DNA of 64,000 nt from Candidatus Promineofilum glycogenicum. GTDB taxonomy: Bacteria; Chloroflexota; Anaerolineae; Promineifilales; Promineifilaceae. The notes under the pieces are model-generated. The model saw nothing but the letters and a program-made list of their open reading frames with translations. It had not been told where the DNA came from and searched no databases. A program made the translations under genes and the position numbers. The DNA is taken from NCBI GenBank assembly GCA_016707605.1, contig JADJHJ010000003.1:186001-250000 (forward strand), in the 5' to 3' direction. This document shows, one piece after another, positions 35,029 to 42,547 of this stretch; the stretch's first letter is position 1; every line of letters starts with the position of its first letter.

Positions 35029-35748
35029 ATGGTGGAACGCGACATCGATTTCAAGGTCTTTCGCTATAAGCAGGGCGGGGCCGCGCCGGCCTACCAGACG
35101 TTCCGCGTGCGCTGCGACGAGAACACCACCGTGCTGGTCGCCCTGCAAGACATCCGGCGCGACCAGGACGGCACGCTCATCATGCGCCACTCCTGCCACC
35201 ACGCCAGTTGCGGCACGTGCGGGATGCGCATCAACGGCCGCGAGGAGCTGGGCTGTGTCGTCAAGGTGTTCGACCTGAACACGTCCACCGTCGTGGTCGA
35301 GCCGATGCGCAACATGCCGGTCATCAGCGACCTGGTAGTGGACATGGGGCCGTTCTACGACCGCTTCAACTCGGCCGGGATGCCGCTGATGCGCGAGAGC
35401 GAGTTCCTCGATGAGGCCGACGTGGCCGAGGGGCTTGAGGCCTACATGCGCTGCGAGAACTGCATCGAGTGCAACCTGTGCGTCTCGGCCTGCCCCATCA
35501 TGGGCACCGACCCGACCTACCTCGGCCCGGCGGCGCTGGCCGCGGCCTGGCGCGTGGTCGAGGAGCCGCGCGGGCTGGACGCCAAGCCGCTGCTCGACTG
35601 GGTGGACAGCCAGAACGGCTGCTGGCGCTGCCACGTGGCCTACGAGTGCAACGAGGCCTGCCCGTCGGGCGTCTTCCCCGGCGACAAGATCATGTCGCTG
35701 CGCCGCGAATTGACCAAGCGGAAGTTCCGCAGACTCTTTGGAAGATAG
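35029..35748 (+). CDS. succinate dehydrogenase/fumarate reductase-type iron-sulfur subunit
   Basis: A 239-residue SdhB/FrdB homologue. The N-terminal plant-type [2Fe-2S] domain has the motif HSCHHASCGTCGMRINGREE with a final Cys in LGCVV. The C-terminal half carries the [4Fe-4S] motif MRCENCIECNLCVSACP and the second cluster motif CWRCHVAYECNEACPSG. These give the usual three-cluster electron wire between a flavoprotein and a membrane quinone site. No SdhA is in the window; a GlpA-type flavoprotein takes its place directly upstream. I chose ATG 35029 because the residues before it are repeat sequence. True SdhB of the organism may exist elsewhere. Confidence 0.9.
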   Translation: MVERDIDFKVFRYKQGGAAPAYQTFRVRCDENTTVLVALQDIRRDQDGTLIMRHSCHHASCGTCGMRINGREELGCVVKVFDLNTSTVVVEPMRNMPVISDLVVDMGPFYDRFNSAGMPLMRESEFLDEADVAEGLEAYMRCENCIECNLCVSACPIMGTDPTYLGPAALAAAWRVVEEPRGLDAKPLLDWVDSQNGCWRCHVAYECNEACPSGVFPGDKIMSLRRELTKRKFRRLFGR

Positions 35749-35803
35749 TGACGAGTGACGAGCGACGAGTGACGAGCGCTCTGAACTCGTCACTCGTCAC
35801 TAG
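35745..35803. repeat. GTGACGA/ACTCGTC inverted repeat tract
   Basis: Four GTGACGA-type units face ACTCGTCACTCGTCAC. It overlaps the stop codon of the iron-sulfur gene and lies before the first membrane subunit. Confidence 0.85.
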
Positions 35804-35814
35804 AGAGAGGATTT

Positions 35815-36219
35815 ATGGACGACATCCAACCCACCACCGACCCGGTGCGGCCGAAAGCGCCGCTGCGCTCCTGGTTCGACGTGCGCGGGCGCAGCATGAG
35901 CACGCTGGCCTTCGCCCTCAACCGCCTGACGGCCGTCGGCCTGACCATCTACCTGTTCCTGCATCTGTCCGTGCTCAGCCTGCTGGTGCGCGGGCCGGAG
36001 AGTTGGGATAGCTTCGTGGCCCTGGCCAAGCACCCGCTCTTCCTGTTGCTCGACGTGGTGTTGCTGTTCGGCGTAGTCTACCACATGGCCAACGGCATCC
36101 GCGTGGCTCTGGTCGGCATGGGCGTCGGCCACGCGCGGCACAAGACGCTGTTCTACGTGCTGGTCGGCATCGCCCTGGTGTTGTTCGTCGTCGGCGCGGT
36201 GCTCATCTTTACCGGATAG
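35815..36219 (+). CDS. SdhC-like membrane anchor subunit
   Basis: A 134-residue protein with three transmembrane helices, of succinate dehydrogenase cytochrome b type. The motif LNRLTAVGLTIYLFLHLSVL (about 40-60) has the His expected to ligate heme b, and GVVYHMANGIRV (about 86-97) holds a second conserved His. The N-terminus is Pro-rich and polar. It anchors the iron-sulfur subunit and supplies a quinone site with the next gene. The spacing to the next gene is 10 bp, so translation is likely coupled. Confidence 0.85.
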   Translation: MDDIQPTTDPVRPKAPLRSWFDVRGRSMSTLAFALNRLTAVGLTIYLFLHLSVLSLLVRGPESWDSFVALAKHPLFLLLDVVLLFGVVYHMANGIRVALVGMGVGHARHKTLFYVLVGIALVLFVVGAVLIFTG

Positions 36220-36229
36220 GAGTTATTCT

Positions 36230-36625
36230 ATGCAAAGCACAATGTCGCGGCGCACGCTGGAGGAGATGGCCACCCGGCGCGACCGCTCCGGCTCGCTCTG
36301 GTTGGTGCAGGCCTTCTCCGGCCTGTTCCTGGTATTTATCCTCGGCGCGCACATGATCGCCCATCACTTCATTGTCGAGGGCGGATTGCGTAACTACCAG
36401 CAGGTGCTCGAATACGTCGCCAATCCGGTCGTGTTCGTCATCGAGGTCTTGTTCGTCATCCTGGGCGTCGTCCACGCCCTGCTGGGCGTGCGGGCGATCA
36501 TCATTGACCTGCGGCCGAGCGCCGGCACGTTGCGGCTGGTCAACTGGGGCCTGGTCTTCTTCGGCGCGGTGGCCATCGGCTACGGCTTGTGGCTGGCCGT
36601 GGCGTTGCAACGGTTGGCCGGCTAG
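36230..36625 (+). CDS. SdhD-like membrane anchor subunit
   Basis: A 131-residue protein with three transmembrane helices. ILGAHMIAHHFIVEGGLRNYQQV has the His cluster of the first helix and the typical RNYQQV loop; LGVVHALLGVRAIIIDL carries the second His. The pairing of two small three-helix subunits places the complex near the B/E-type or type A/B succinate dehydrogenases with two anchors. It is tightly packed between the first anchor and a small two-helix protein. Confidence 0.83.
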   Translation: MQSTMSRRTLEEMATRRDRSGSLWLVQAFSGLFLVFILGAHMIAHHFIVEGGLRNYQQVLEYVANPVVFVIEVLFVILGVVHALLGVRAIIIDLRPSAGTLRLVNWGLVFFGAVAIGYGLWLAVALQRLAG

Positions 36626-36631
36626 AGCGTT

Positions 36632-36850
36632 ATGGCTAAGAAAAACACCACTCCGCCCCCGCCCGCCGGCCGCCCACCCAACTGGCGCTGGTACTGGATT
36701 CGCACGGCGCTGATCACCGTGCTGATGTTCATCTTCGTCGTCTATTTCATGCTGCCGCGCGTCGGCAACGCTGCCTACCTGTGGGCCGGCGGCTTTGCGC
36801 TGGCTATTCTGGGTTACTTCGTCATTAGTTATTACTTTTTGCGGCGGTAG
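36632..36850 (+). CDS. small two-helix membrane protein
   Basis: A 72-residue protein with a Lys/Pro-rich cytoplasmic N-terminus (MAKKNTTPPPPAGRPP) and two transmembrane helices (about 25-45 and 50-68), ending in RR. It begins 6 bp after the SdhD-like gene, so it is probably made with the complex and may be an accessory subunit. I do not recognise a family. Confidence 0.75.
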   Translation: MAKKNTTPPPPAGRPPNWRWYWIRTALITVLMFIFVVYFMLPRVGNAAYLWAGGFALAILGYFVISYYFLRR

Positions 36851-36852
36851 CG

Positions 36853-36950
36853 GTGGACAGTATTTAGTAGGACAGTATTCAGTAGGACAGTAGGACAGTA
36901 GGACAGTAGGTCAGTAAGTCAGTGGGGACCTGCACCCCACTGCCACTGTT
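36853..36950. repeat. CAGTAGGA/CAGTAGGT direct repeat tract
   Basis: A run of about eight GGACAGTA and GGTCAGTA units followed by a short CCCACTGCCACTG complement. It separates the membrane complex genes from the methyltransferase gene. Confidence 0.85.
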
Positions 36951-36962
36951 CAAAGTGAAACC

Positions 36963-37523
36963 ATGATCGACTGGGAGGGGACGTGGGCGGCCTACGACGA
37001 GGACACCTACGCCGCGGCCCTGGCGCTTGTGCCGCCGGGCGCGGTCGTGCTCGACATCGGCGCCGGCGATTTGCGCTTCGCCCGGCGGCTGGCGGCGCGG
37101 GCGCGGCTGGTCTACGCCGTCGAGCGGCGGCCGGAGTTGCTAGTCGGGGGCGCGCCGGGCAACGTGCGCCTGGTCTGCGCCGATGCCCGCGACTGGCCTT
37201 TCCCGCCCGGCCTCGACGCCGCCGTGCTGCTGATGCGCCACTGCGCCCACTTCGCCCTCTACCGGCGCAAGCTGGTCGCCGCGGGCTGCCGGTGGCTGAT
37301 CACCAACGCCCGTTGGGGCATGGGCGTCGAGGGCATCGATCTGGCGCGGCCGGTGCGCGCCTACGACGACCTGGCGCTGGGCTGGTACGCCTGTCGCTGT
37401 GGGGCGACGGGCTTTCGGGCCGGGCCGCCGGCGGCGCTGACGGCGGCGGTGCTGGACACAGTTCACGAAGTCGATCGTTGTCCGGGGTGCAATGATGGTC
37501 GGTCTGGTATTCGTTTCGCATAG
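36963..37523 (+). CDS. class I methyltransferase-like protein with C-terminal zinc-type cysteines
   Basis: A 186-residue protein. VVLDIGAGDLRFARRLA (about 29-45) is a SAM-binding motif I, and YAVERRPELLVGG and LVCADARDWPF are motif II and III regions. The C-terminus has CRCG and CPGC pairs (about 142 and 174) that could bind zinc. The substrate is unknown. The last 32 bp overlap the start of the DhaM fusion gene, so the two are probably translationally coupled, but a link with the glycerol pathway is not obvious. Confidence 0.75.
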   Translation: MIDWEGTWAAYDEDTYAAALALVPPGAVVLDIGAGDLRFARRLAARARLVYAVERRPELLVGGAPGNVRLVCADARDWPFPPGLDAAVLLMRHCAHFALYRRKLVAAGCRWLITNARWGMGVEGIDLARPVRAYDDLALGWYACRCGATGFRAGPPAALTAAVLDTVHEVDRCPGCNDGRSGIRFA

Positions 37524-40059
37524 CGCAAAGTTGGCCGAGGGCGTGCGCGAGTTGGCCGAGCAGATGACGCAGGGGGCGGTGCGTATGGCCGCCGCCGGCG
37601 GCATTGACGACCCCGACAACCCCATCGGCACCGACGCCATGAAGGTGCTGGCGGCCATTGAGTCCGTCTACAGCGACGACGGCGTGGTGGTGCTGATGGA
37701 CCTGGGCAGCGCCCTGCTGAGCGCCGAGATGGCCCTGGAGTTTCTGGCCGACGAGCAGCGGCCGAAGGTCTTCCTCTGCCCCGCGCCACTGGTCGAGGGC
37801 GCGCTGGCCGCGGCGGTGCAGGCCTCTGTCGGCGCATCGGCGGCGCAGGTGATGGCCGAGGCGGAGAGTGCGTTGGGGGTCAAGATCGAGCACATGGGTG
37901 GCGCGCCGGCTCTTGCGCCTGAAGCGCAGGGGAGCAGGGGAGCGGGGGAGCAGGGGCCAGAGCAGGAGATCGTGTTGACCGTGCGCAATCGGCTGGGGCT
38001 GCACGCCCGGCCGGCGGCGCGCTTTGTCAGCACGGCCGGCCGCTTTGCCGCCGACGTGCACCTCGTTCGCGAAGGCCGCCGCGCCAACGCCAAGAGCATC
38101 AACCAGGTGGCGACGTTGGGCGTGCGCCAGGGGGACGCCATCACCGTCCGCGCCGCCGGCCCCGACGCCGCCGCCGCCCTGGCCGCCCTGCAAGCGCTGG
38201 CCGATGATAACTTTGGTGATAGGGAAGAGGCGCAGGGGAGCAGGGGAGCGGGGGAGCGGGGGAGCGGGGGAGAACGCACCGCGACTGACCTACTCACCAC
38301 TGACCTACTGAATACTGACCCACTGACAACTGACCTCCTGAAAGGCATCCCCGCTTCCCCCGGCGTGGCTGTCGGCCCGGTGGCGCTCTACCGGCCGCGG
38401 CCGCCACAAGTCGTCGCCCGGCTCATTGAGGACACCGCCGGCGAGTGGCGGCGCTTGCAGGACGCCGTGGCCGTGGCCCGCGACGAGATCGCCGCCCTCC
38501 ACCGCCGCGCCGTGGCCCAGGTCGGGGCGGACGAGGCGGCCATTTTCGAGGCCCACCTGCTGTTCCTGCAAGACCCGCTGCTGGTCGAGGCCACCCGCGA
38601 CCGCATCTACGCCGAGAAGGTCAACGCCGAAGCCGCCTGGCAGCAAGAGACAGCGGCGATGGCCGCCACCTACCGCGACATGGCCGACGACTACATGCGC
38701 GCCCGCGCCGCCGACGTGGAGGACGTGGCCCAGCGCGTGCTGCGCGGCCTGATGGGCGTCCAGCCGCCGTCGCTCGACTTCGCCGCCCCGGCCATCCTCA
38801 TCGCCGCCGATCTGACGCCGTCGGACACGGCCCGCCTCGACCGGACGCGCGTGCTGGCCGTCTGCACCGAGTTGGGCGGGGCCACGGCCCACAGCGCCAT
38901 TCTGGCCCGCGCGCTGGGCATCCCGGCCGTGGTCGGGCTGGGCCACGCCGTGTGGCAGGTGGCCGAGGGGCAGCGCGTGGCCGTCGATGGCCACGCCGGG
39001 CTGCTCTGGCGGCGGCCGGACGAGGCCCAGGTGGCGGAGCTAACGGCGCGGCGCGCGGCCTGGCTCGATGGCCAGCGCCGGGCCAAGGCCGCCGGACAGG
39101 GCGCAGCCGTCACCCCCGACGGCCGCCGGGTGGAGATCGCCGCCAACGTCGGCAGTCCCAACGATGTGGCCCCGGCGCTGGAGTTCGGCGCGGAGGGTGT
39201 CGGCCTGTTCCGCACCGAGTTCCTGTTCATGGATCGGACGACCGCGCCCAGCGAGGAGGAGCAGTTCGAGGCCTATCGCCGCGCGGCGCGGGCCGCCGGC
39301 GGCCGGCCGCTCATCATCCGCACCCTCGATGTGGGCGGCGACAAGCCGCTGCCCTACCTCGACCTGGGCGACGAGGCCAACCCGTTCCTCGGCTGGCGGG
39401 CCATCCGCTTCTGCCTGGAGCGGCCGGACGTGTTCATGCCCCAACTGCGGGCCATCCTGCGCGCCTCGGCCCCGGAGGACGGGCCGCGCCACGTCAAGCT
39501 GATGCTGCCGATGATCGGTGCGCCGGCCGAAGTGCGCGCCGCGCGGGCCATGCTGGCCGCGGCGCAGGCAGAGTTGCGCGCCGCGGGCGTGCCCTTCGAT
39601 GAGGGCCTGGAAGTGGGCATCATGATCGAAGTGCCCTCGGCCGTGGCCGTGGCCGACCAGTTGGCGCGCCAGGTGGACTTCTTCAGCATCGGCACCAACG
39701 ACCTGACCCAGTACGTCATGGCCGCCGACCGGGGCAACGCCCGCGTGGCCGAACTGGCCAGCGCCCTGCAGCCGGCCGTGCTGCGGATGGTGCGCGACGC
39801 CGCCACGGCCGCCCATGCCGCCGGCATCTGGATCGGCATGTGCGGCGAACTGGCCGGCAATCCCCTGGCCGCGCCGGTGCTGGTCGGCCTGGGGCTGGAC
39901 GAGTTGAGCATGAGCGCCCCGGCCATCCCGGCCGTCAAAGAGGCGGTGCGCCGCTTCCCCTTGGCCGAAGCCCAGCGCATCGCCGCCGAAGCGCTGGCCC
40001 TGGACTCGGCCGAGGCCGTGGCCCACTTCCTGCAACAGGCCGCGGCTGGGGAGAAATAA
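37492..40059 (+). CDS. dhaM: DhaM-HPr-Enzyme I fusion (phosphotransferase donor for dihydroxyacetone kinase)
   Basis: An 855-residue multi-domain phosphotransferase. Residues 1-135 are EIIA-Man-type DhaM with active His10 (VFVSHSAKL). Residues about 160-240 are HPr with His172 (GLHARPAA). Residues about 284-855 are a complete Enzyme I with phospho-His467 (GGATAHSAILAR), the PEP-binding RTEFLFM region, IEVPSAVAVAD, IGTNDLTQYVMA and MCGELAG. E. coli DhaM ends in a truncated EI; this one is full length, so it can take phosphate from PEP by itself and pass it to DhaL. No separate ptsH or ptsI is in the window. Both interdomain linkers are translated repeat tracts (37924-37962 and 38228-38340). 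ATG 37492 or 37495 may be used. Confidence 0.94.
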   Translation: MMVGLVFVSHSAKLAEGVRELAEQMTQGAVRMAAAGGIDDPDNPIGTDAMKVLAAIESVYSDDGVVVLMDLGSALLSAEMALEFLADEQRPKVFLCPAPLVEGALAAAVQASVGASAAQVMAEAESALGVKIEHMGGAPALAPEAQGSRGAGEQGPEQEIVLTVRNRLGLHARPAARFVSTAGRFAADVHLVREGRRANAKSINQVATLGVRQGDAITVRAAGPDAAAALAALQALADDNFGDREEAQGSRGAGERGSGGERTATDLLTTDLLNTDPLTTDLLKGIPASPGVAVGPVALYRPRPPQVVARLIEDTAGEWRRLQDAVAVARDEIAALHRRAVAQVGADEAAIFEAHLLFLQDPLLVEATRDRIYAEKVNAEAAWQQETAAMAATYRDMADDYMRARAADVEDVAQRVLRGLMGVQPPSLDFAAPAILIAADLTPSDTARLDRTRVLAVCTELGGATAHSAILARALGIPAVVGLGHAVWQVAEGQRVAVDGHAGLLWRRPDEAQVAELTARRAAWLDGQRRAKAAGQGAAVTPDGRRVEIAANVGSPNDVAPALEFGAEGVGLFRTEFLFMDRTTAPSEEEQFEAYRRAARAAGGRPLIIRTLDVGGDKPLPYLDLGDEANPFLGWRAIRFCLERPDVFMPQLRAILRASAPEDGPRHVKLMLPMIGAPAEVRAARAMLAAAQAELRAAGVPFDEGLEVGIMIEVPSAVAVADQLARQVDFFSIGTNDLTQYVMAADRGNARVAELASALQPAVLRMVRDAATAAHAAGIWIGMCGELAGNPLAAPVLVGLGLDELSMSAPAIPAVKEAVRRFPLAEAQRIAAEALALDSAEAVAHFLQQAAAGEK
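37924..37962 (+). repeat. GCAGGGGA repeat inside the DhaM fusion, linker 1
   Basis: GCGCAGGGGAGCAGGGG and variants, in frame, coding for AQGSRGAGEQG between the EIIA and HPr domains. The same units are intergenic at 7327. Confidence 0.9.
38228..38340 (+). repeat. two repeat families inside the DhaM fusion, linker 2
   Basis: A GCAGGGGA/GCGGGGGA run is followed by ACTGACCTACTG-type units. They code for AQGSRGAGERGSGG and TDLLTTDLLNTDPLTTDLL between HPr and Enzyme I. The second family is the same as at 26876 and 6571. Confidence 0.92.
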
Positions 40060-40060
40060 T

Positions 40061-40210
40061 CCGCAGATTGGGCAGATTGGGCAGATTATCCCAGAAGACC
40101 TCATGCAAAGAGCGTAAAGAACGCCAAGAAGACTCTTTCTTGGCGTTCTTTGCGTCCTTAGCGATCTTTGCGTGAGGTTCCTAAATCTGCCCAATCTGCT
40201 AAATCTGCGG
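40061..40210. repeat. nested inverted repeats: AGATTGGGC outside, ACGCAAAG family inside
   Basis: Outer arms CCGCAGATTGGGCAGATT (from 40061) and AATCTGCTAAATCTGCGG (to 40210) enclose a second inverted pair (about 40099-40177) of the ACGCAAAG family. One element is nested in another. Confidence 0.9.
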
Positions 40211-40249
40211 ATCATTCGATCTTCCATCGTTTCCTGCTAATGTACACTT

Positions 40250-41101
40250 ATGCAACTGGAGCCTTTGCAATACCTGCTCGTCGCCCTGGCCGCTGTGGCC
40301 GCCGGGGCCATCAACGCGCTGGCCGGCGGCGGCACGCTCATCACCTTCCCGGCCCTGACGGCGATGGGCATCCCCGCCGTGGCCGCCAACGTCACCAACA
40401 CTGTCGCCCTGCTGCCCGGCTATCTGGGGGCGACGTTCGCCCAGAAAGAGGAAGTGTTGTCGCAGCGGCGGCGGCTGTGGCTGCTGCTACCGGCGGCGCT
40501 GGGCGGGTTGGTCGGCGGCTTTTTGCTGTTGCGCACCGACGAGAAGCTCTTTCGCCAGTTGGTGCCCTTCCTGATTCTGCTGGCCTCGCTGCTGCTGGCG
40601 GTGCAGGAGCCGTTGAAGCGGTGGCTGATGGGGAGAGTGGCTAAAGCGCAGGGGGGAGAAGACCCTCTCCCTAACCCTCCCCCGAGGGGGGAGGGAACCA
40701 GAGACCCTCTCCCAAAGGGCGAGGGGGTGGTCTCCCCTGCCTCTTTCAATGAGGCGTGGGCAGCATTGCCGGTGTTCCTGGCCGCTGTCTATGGCGGCTA
40801 CTTCGGCGCGGGGCTGAGCGTCATCGTCCTGGCCGTGCTGGCCCTGGTGATCGACGACACGCTGACGCGGCTGAACGGGCTGAAGCAGATGGTGGGCTTT
40901 GTGACCAACCTGACGGCGGCGCTGTTCTTCGTCTTCTCCGGGCGGGTCATCTGGTCGGTGGCGGCGGTGATGGCCGTCGGCGCGCTGATCGGCGGGGCGC
41001 TGGGTGGGCGGCTGGCCGGGCGCGTGCCGCCGGCGACGCTGCGGCGGGTGGTAGTCATTATCGGTGTAGCTGTGGCCATTATCTACTTTGTGCGGGGGTA
41101 G
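40250..41101 (+). CDS. TauE/SafE-family membrane transporter with a repeat-derived loop
   Basis: A 283-residue polytopic membrane protein of the sulfite/sulfoacetate exporter family (DUF81). GAINALAGGGTLITFPALTAMGIPAVAANVTNTVAL is the first family repeat and the second half contains GGYFGAGLSVIVLAVLALV and NGLKQMVGFVTNLTAALFF. The substrate is probably an organic or sulfur-containing anion. Residues about 133-164 (KAQGGEDPLPNPPPRGEG...) are a Pro/Gly-rich loop between the two halves that is translated from a CCCTCTCCC repeat tract; the family normally has a short loop here. Confidence 0.9.
   Translation: MQLEPLQYLLVALAAVAAGAINALAGGGTLITFPALTAMGIPAVAANVTNTVALLPGYLGATFAQKEEVLSQRRRLWLLLPAALGGLVGGFLLLRTDEKLFRQLVPFLILLASLLLAVQEPLKRWLMGRVAKAQGGEDPLPNPPPRGEGTRDPLPKGEGVVSPASFNEAWAALPVFLAAVYGGYFGAGLSVIVLAVLALVIDDTLTRLNGLKQMVGFVTNLTAALFFVFSGRVIWSVAAVMAVGALIGGALGGRLAGRVPPATLRRVVVIIGVAVAIIYFVRG
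40647..40741 (+). repeat. CCCTCTCCC repeat inserted in the TauE-type gene
   Basis: GACCCTCTCCCTAACCCTCC and CCCTCTCCCAAAGGGCGAGG units in inverted arrangement, in frame inside the gene. The same element is intergenic at 17195 and 47566. Confidence 0.92.
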
Positions 41102-41220
41102 TTGTTAGCATCTCCCCATGTGGCACAGGTTTCTTAACCTGTGGCTTGAAGCTGCACGAAAGACACCGCTGCCGTGAGCGCGGGGAGCGCACAGGATAAG
41201 AATCCTGTGCTACATATTAT

Positions 41221-41261
41221 ACCCACGGCACATTGTGAACCCCTGGCCCCGTGTGTTACCT
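41221..41261 (+). promoter_or_regulatory. promoter with the ACCCACGGCACATTG element, first copy
   Basis: The element ACCCACGGCACATTG leads into a -35 TTGTGA (41233-41238), a 17-nt spacer and a weak -10 TTACCT (41256-41261), before the gene at 41316. The same element is at 42053 before the CsbD-type gene. The preceding bases (41102-41220) hold a hairpin CACAGGTTTCTTAACCTGTG and an inverted CACAGGATAAGAATCCTGTG, and no gene. Confidence 0.6.
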
Positions 41262-41315
41262 TGAAGCTGGGCCGCCGGCGCACCCTAGCCCGGCCGCCCA
41301 GGAATGGTAACAACG

Positions 41316-41723
41316 ATGGCATCCCTCGATAAGGAATCAATTGAACAACTGGCCCGCGGCGCGCTGGATGCGTTGCGGGGCGACCGCAAAGACGATAGCC
41401 CGCTGGACGAGGCCGCCGACGGCGTGCGCCAGCAGATCGAGCGGGTCGTAGACTCTCTCCAAAAGGAGTACGGCCAGACGCGCCAGACCGCCCGCGGCGA
41501 GATCGACGGCTTTCTCAACGACCTGAAGGGCATCGATCCCGCCCTGCCGGCTATTGTGGCCGACGCGGCCAACGAGATGACCGGCCGCAAGGGGCATCGC
41601 GGACTGGCCCTGCTGGGCGTGGTCGTGGCCCTGATCATCGGCGCGGCGACGCTGCTCTGGCTGCGCAGCCCGGACACCTATCGCCAATTGCTTGACGCGG
41701 TCAACCGGGCCACACGGGAGTAA
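41316..41723 (+). CDS. hypothetical protein with a coiled N-terminus and one C-terminal membrane helix
   Basis: A protein of about 135 residues. The first 95 residues are charged and helical (IEQLARGALDALRGDRKD...QQIERVVDSLQKEYGQTRQTARGEIDGFL), likely a coiled coil. A transmembrane helix follows at about 99-118 (LALLGVVVALIIGAATLLWL). It would be a membrane-tethered cytoplasmic protein. The shared upstream element with the CsbD-type gene suggests a stress-related role. ATG 41304 is an alternative start. Confidence 0.7.
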   Translation: MASLDKESIEQLARGALDALRGDRKDDSPLDEAADGVRQQIERVVDSLQKEYGQTRQTARGEIDGFLNDLKGIDPALPAIVADAANEMTGRKGHRGLALLGVVVALIIGAATLLWLRSPDTYRQLLDAVNRATRE

Positions 41724-41731
41724 GTGAGATC

Positions 41732-42022
41732 ATGAAGCGCGTTCGCCCCTTTGTCTTGCCCGCTCGGCAGCCAACTGACGCCCATTCGGCAACCGCCGGC
41801 CGCAAGATCGGCTCCTCCACGGGGCGTATTGGACTGAGCGACATCGTCTTCGTCAGTGGCGATAGCGTGCGTGTCTGCCGGGTCGAGACGGCCGGCGATA
41901 CGTTGCTGGATGCTCCCTTGCCCCTGTCGCTGTGTCACGACACCGTTGGTGACGCGGCCGGTCTGGTGGAAGGCGTCCAGGTGACGCAGGTGGGTGGCGT
42001 GCTGATGTTGCGCGTGGAGTAG
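41732..42022 (+). CDS. small hypothetical protein
   Basis: A 96-residue protein starting 9 bp after the previous stop codon, so probably in the same transcript. It is polar at the N-terminus and beta-rich in the second half (IVFVSGDSVRVCRVETAG...VTQVGGVLMLRVE). No motif is recognised. Confidence 0.6.
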   Translation: MKRVRPFVLPARQPTDAHSATAGRKIGSSTGRIGLSDIVFVSGDSVRVCRVETAGDTLLDAPLPLSLCHDTVGDAAGLVEGVQVTQVGGVLMLRVE

Positions 42023-42051
42023 GCCATACCGGCGGCTGTATCACTGATTTG

Positions 42052-42093
42052 TACCCACGGCACATTGAGAACCACGGCTCCACAACGTATAGT
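42052..42093 (+). promoter_or_regulatory. promoter with the ACCCACGGCACATTG element, second copy
   Basis: ACCCACGGCACATTG (42053-42067) overlaps a -35 TTGAGA (42065-42070), followed by a 17-nt spacer and a -10 TATAGT (42088-42093). It precedes the CsbD-type gene at 42196. Confidence 0.65.
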
Positions 42094-42195
42094 GTCAACA
42101 TCGTAAACATCTGTACTGGTTAGGTAAACCCGATGCGCCATTCGGCGGCATCGTTTCCGGGAGAAGGACGGCAGGCTGACAAGAGGAGAGTGTGT

Positions 42196-42408
42196 ATGAA
42201 TGACGATATTTTGGGCGGTATGTGGAAGCAGTTGAAAGGCCAAGTGAAGCAGCAGTGGGGCAAGTTGACGGACGATGATCTGGAGCAGATCAGCGGCCAT
42301 AAGGACGAAGTGATTGGCCTGGTGCAAGAGCGGTATGGCTGGGAGCGCGAAAAGGCGGAGATGGAAGTCAACGACTTTTTCGACCGCAACAGCAACCGCA
42401 GCGCGTAA
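42196..42408 (+). CDS. CsbD-family stress protein
   Basis: A 70-residue protein with the CsbD pattern: MNDDILGGMWKQLKGQVKQQWGKLTDDDLEQISGHKDEVIGLVQERYGWEREKAEMEVNDF. The family is induced by general stress and its molecular function is unknown. AGAGGAGAG lies upstream of ATG 42196. The shared promoter element links it with the two small genes before it. Confidence 0.93.
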   Translation: MNDDILGGMWKQLKGQVKQQWGKLTDDDLEQISGHKDEVIGLVQERYGWEREKAEMEVNDFFDRNSNRSA

Positions 42409-42443
42409 GTACCGTAACGTTTATTTTGGATCCGCTATACCCG

Positions 42444-42474
42444 AACCCTTCCCCGATTCGCCCGGGGAAGGGTT
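42444..42474 (+). terminator. hairpin after the CsbD-type gene
   Basis: Perfect 12-bp stem AACCCTTCCCCG (42444-42455) with CGGGGAAGGGTT (42463-42474), 7-nt loop. It is followed only by a weak T-rich stretch, so termination may be partial. Confidence 0.65.
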
Positions 42475-42547
42475 TCCGGTTGTATAGGGACGCGGAGCAT
42501 TGATGCCGGCCGCCGATAAATCCGGCCGGACACGAGGAGGACGGCCC

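Noticed and set aside
35029..36625. a normal succinate dehydrogenase operon
   Set aside because: The flavoprotein in the cluster is of the GlpA type and no SdhA is present in the window.
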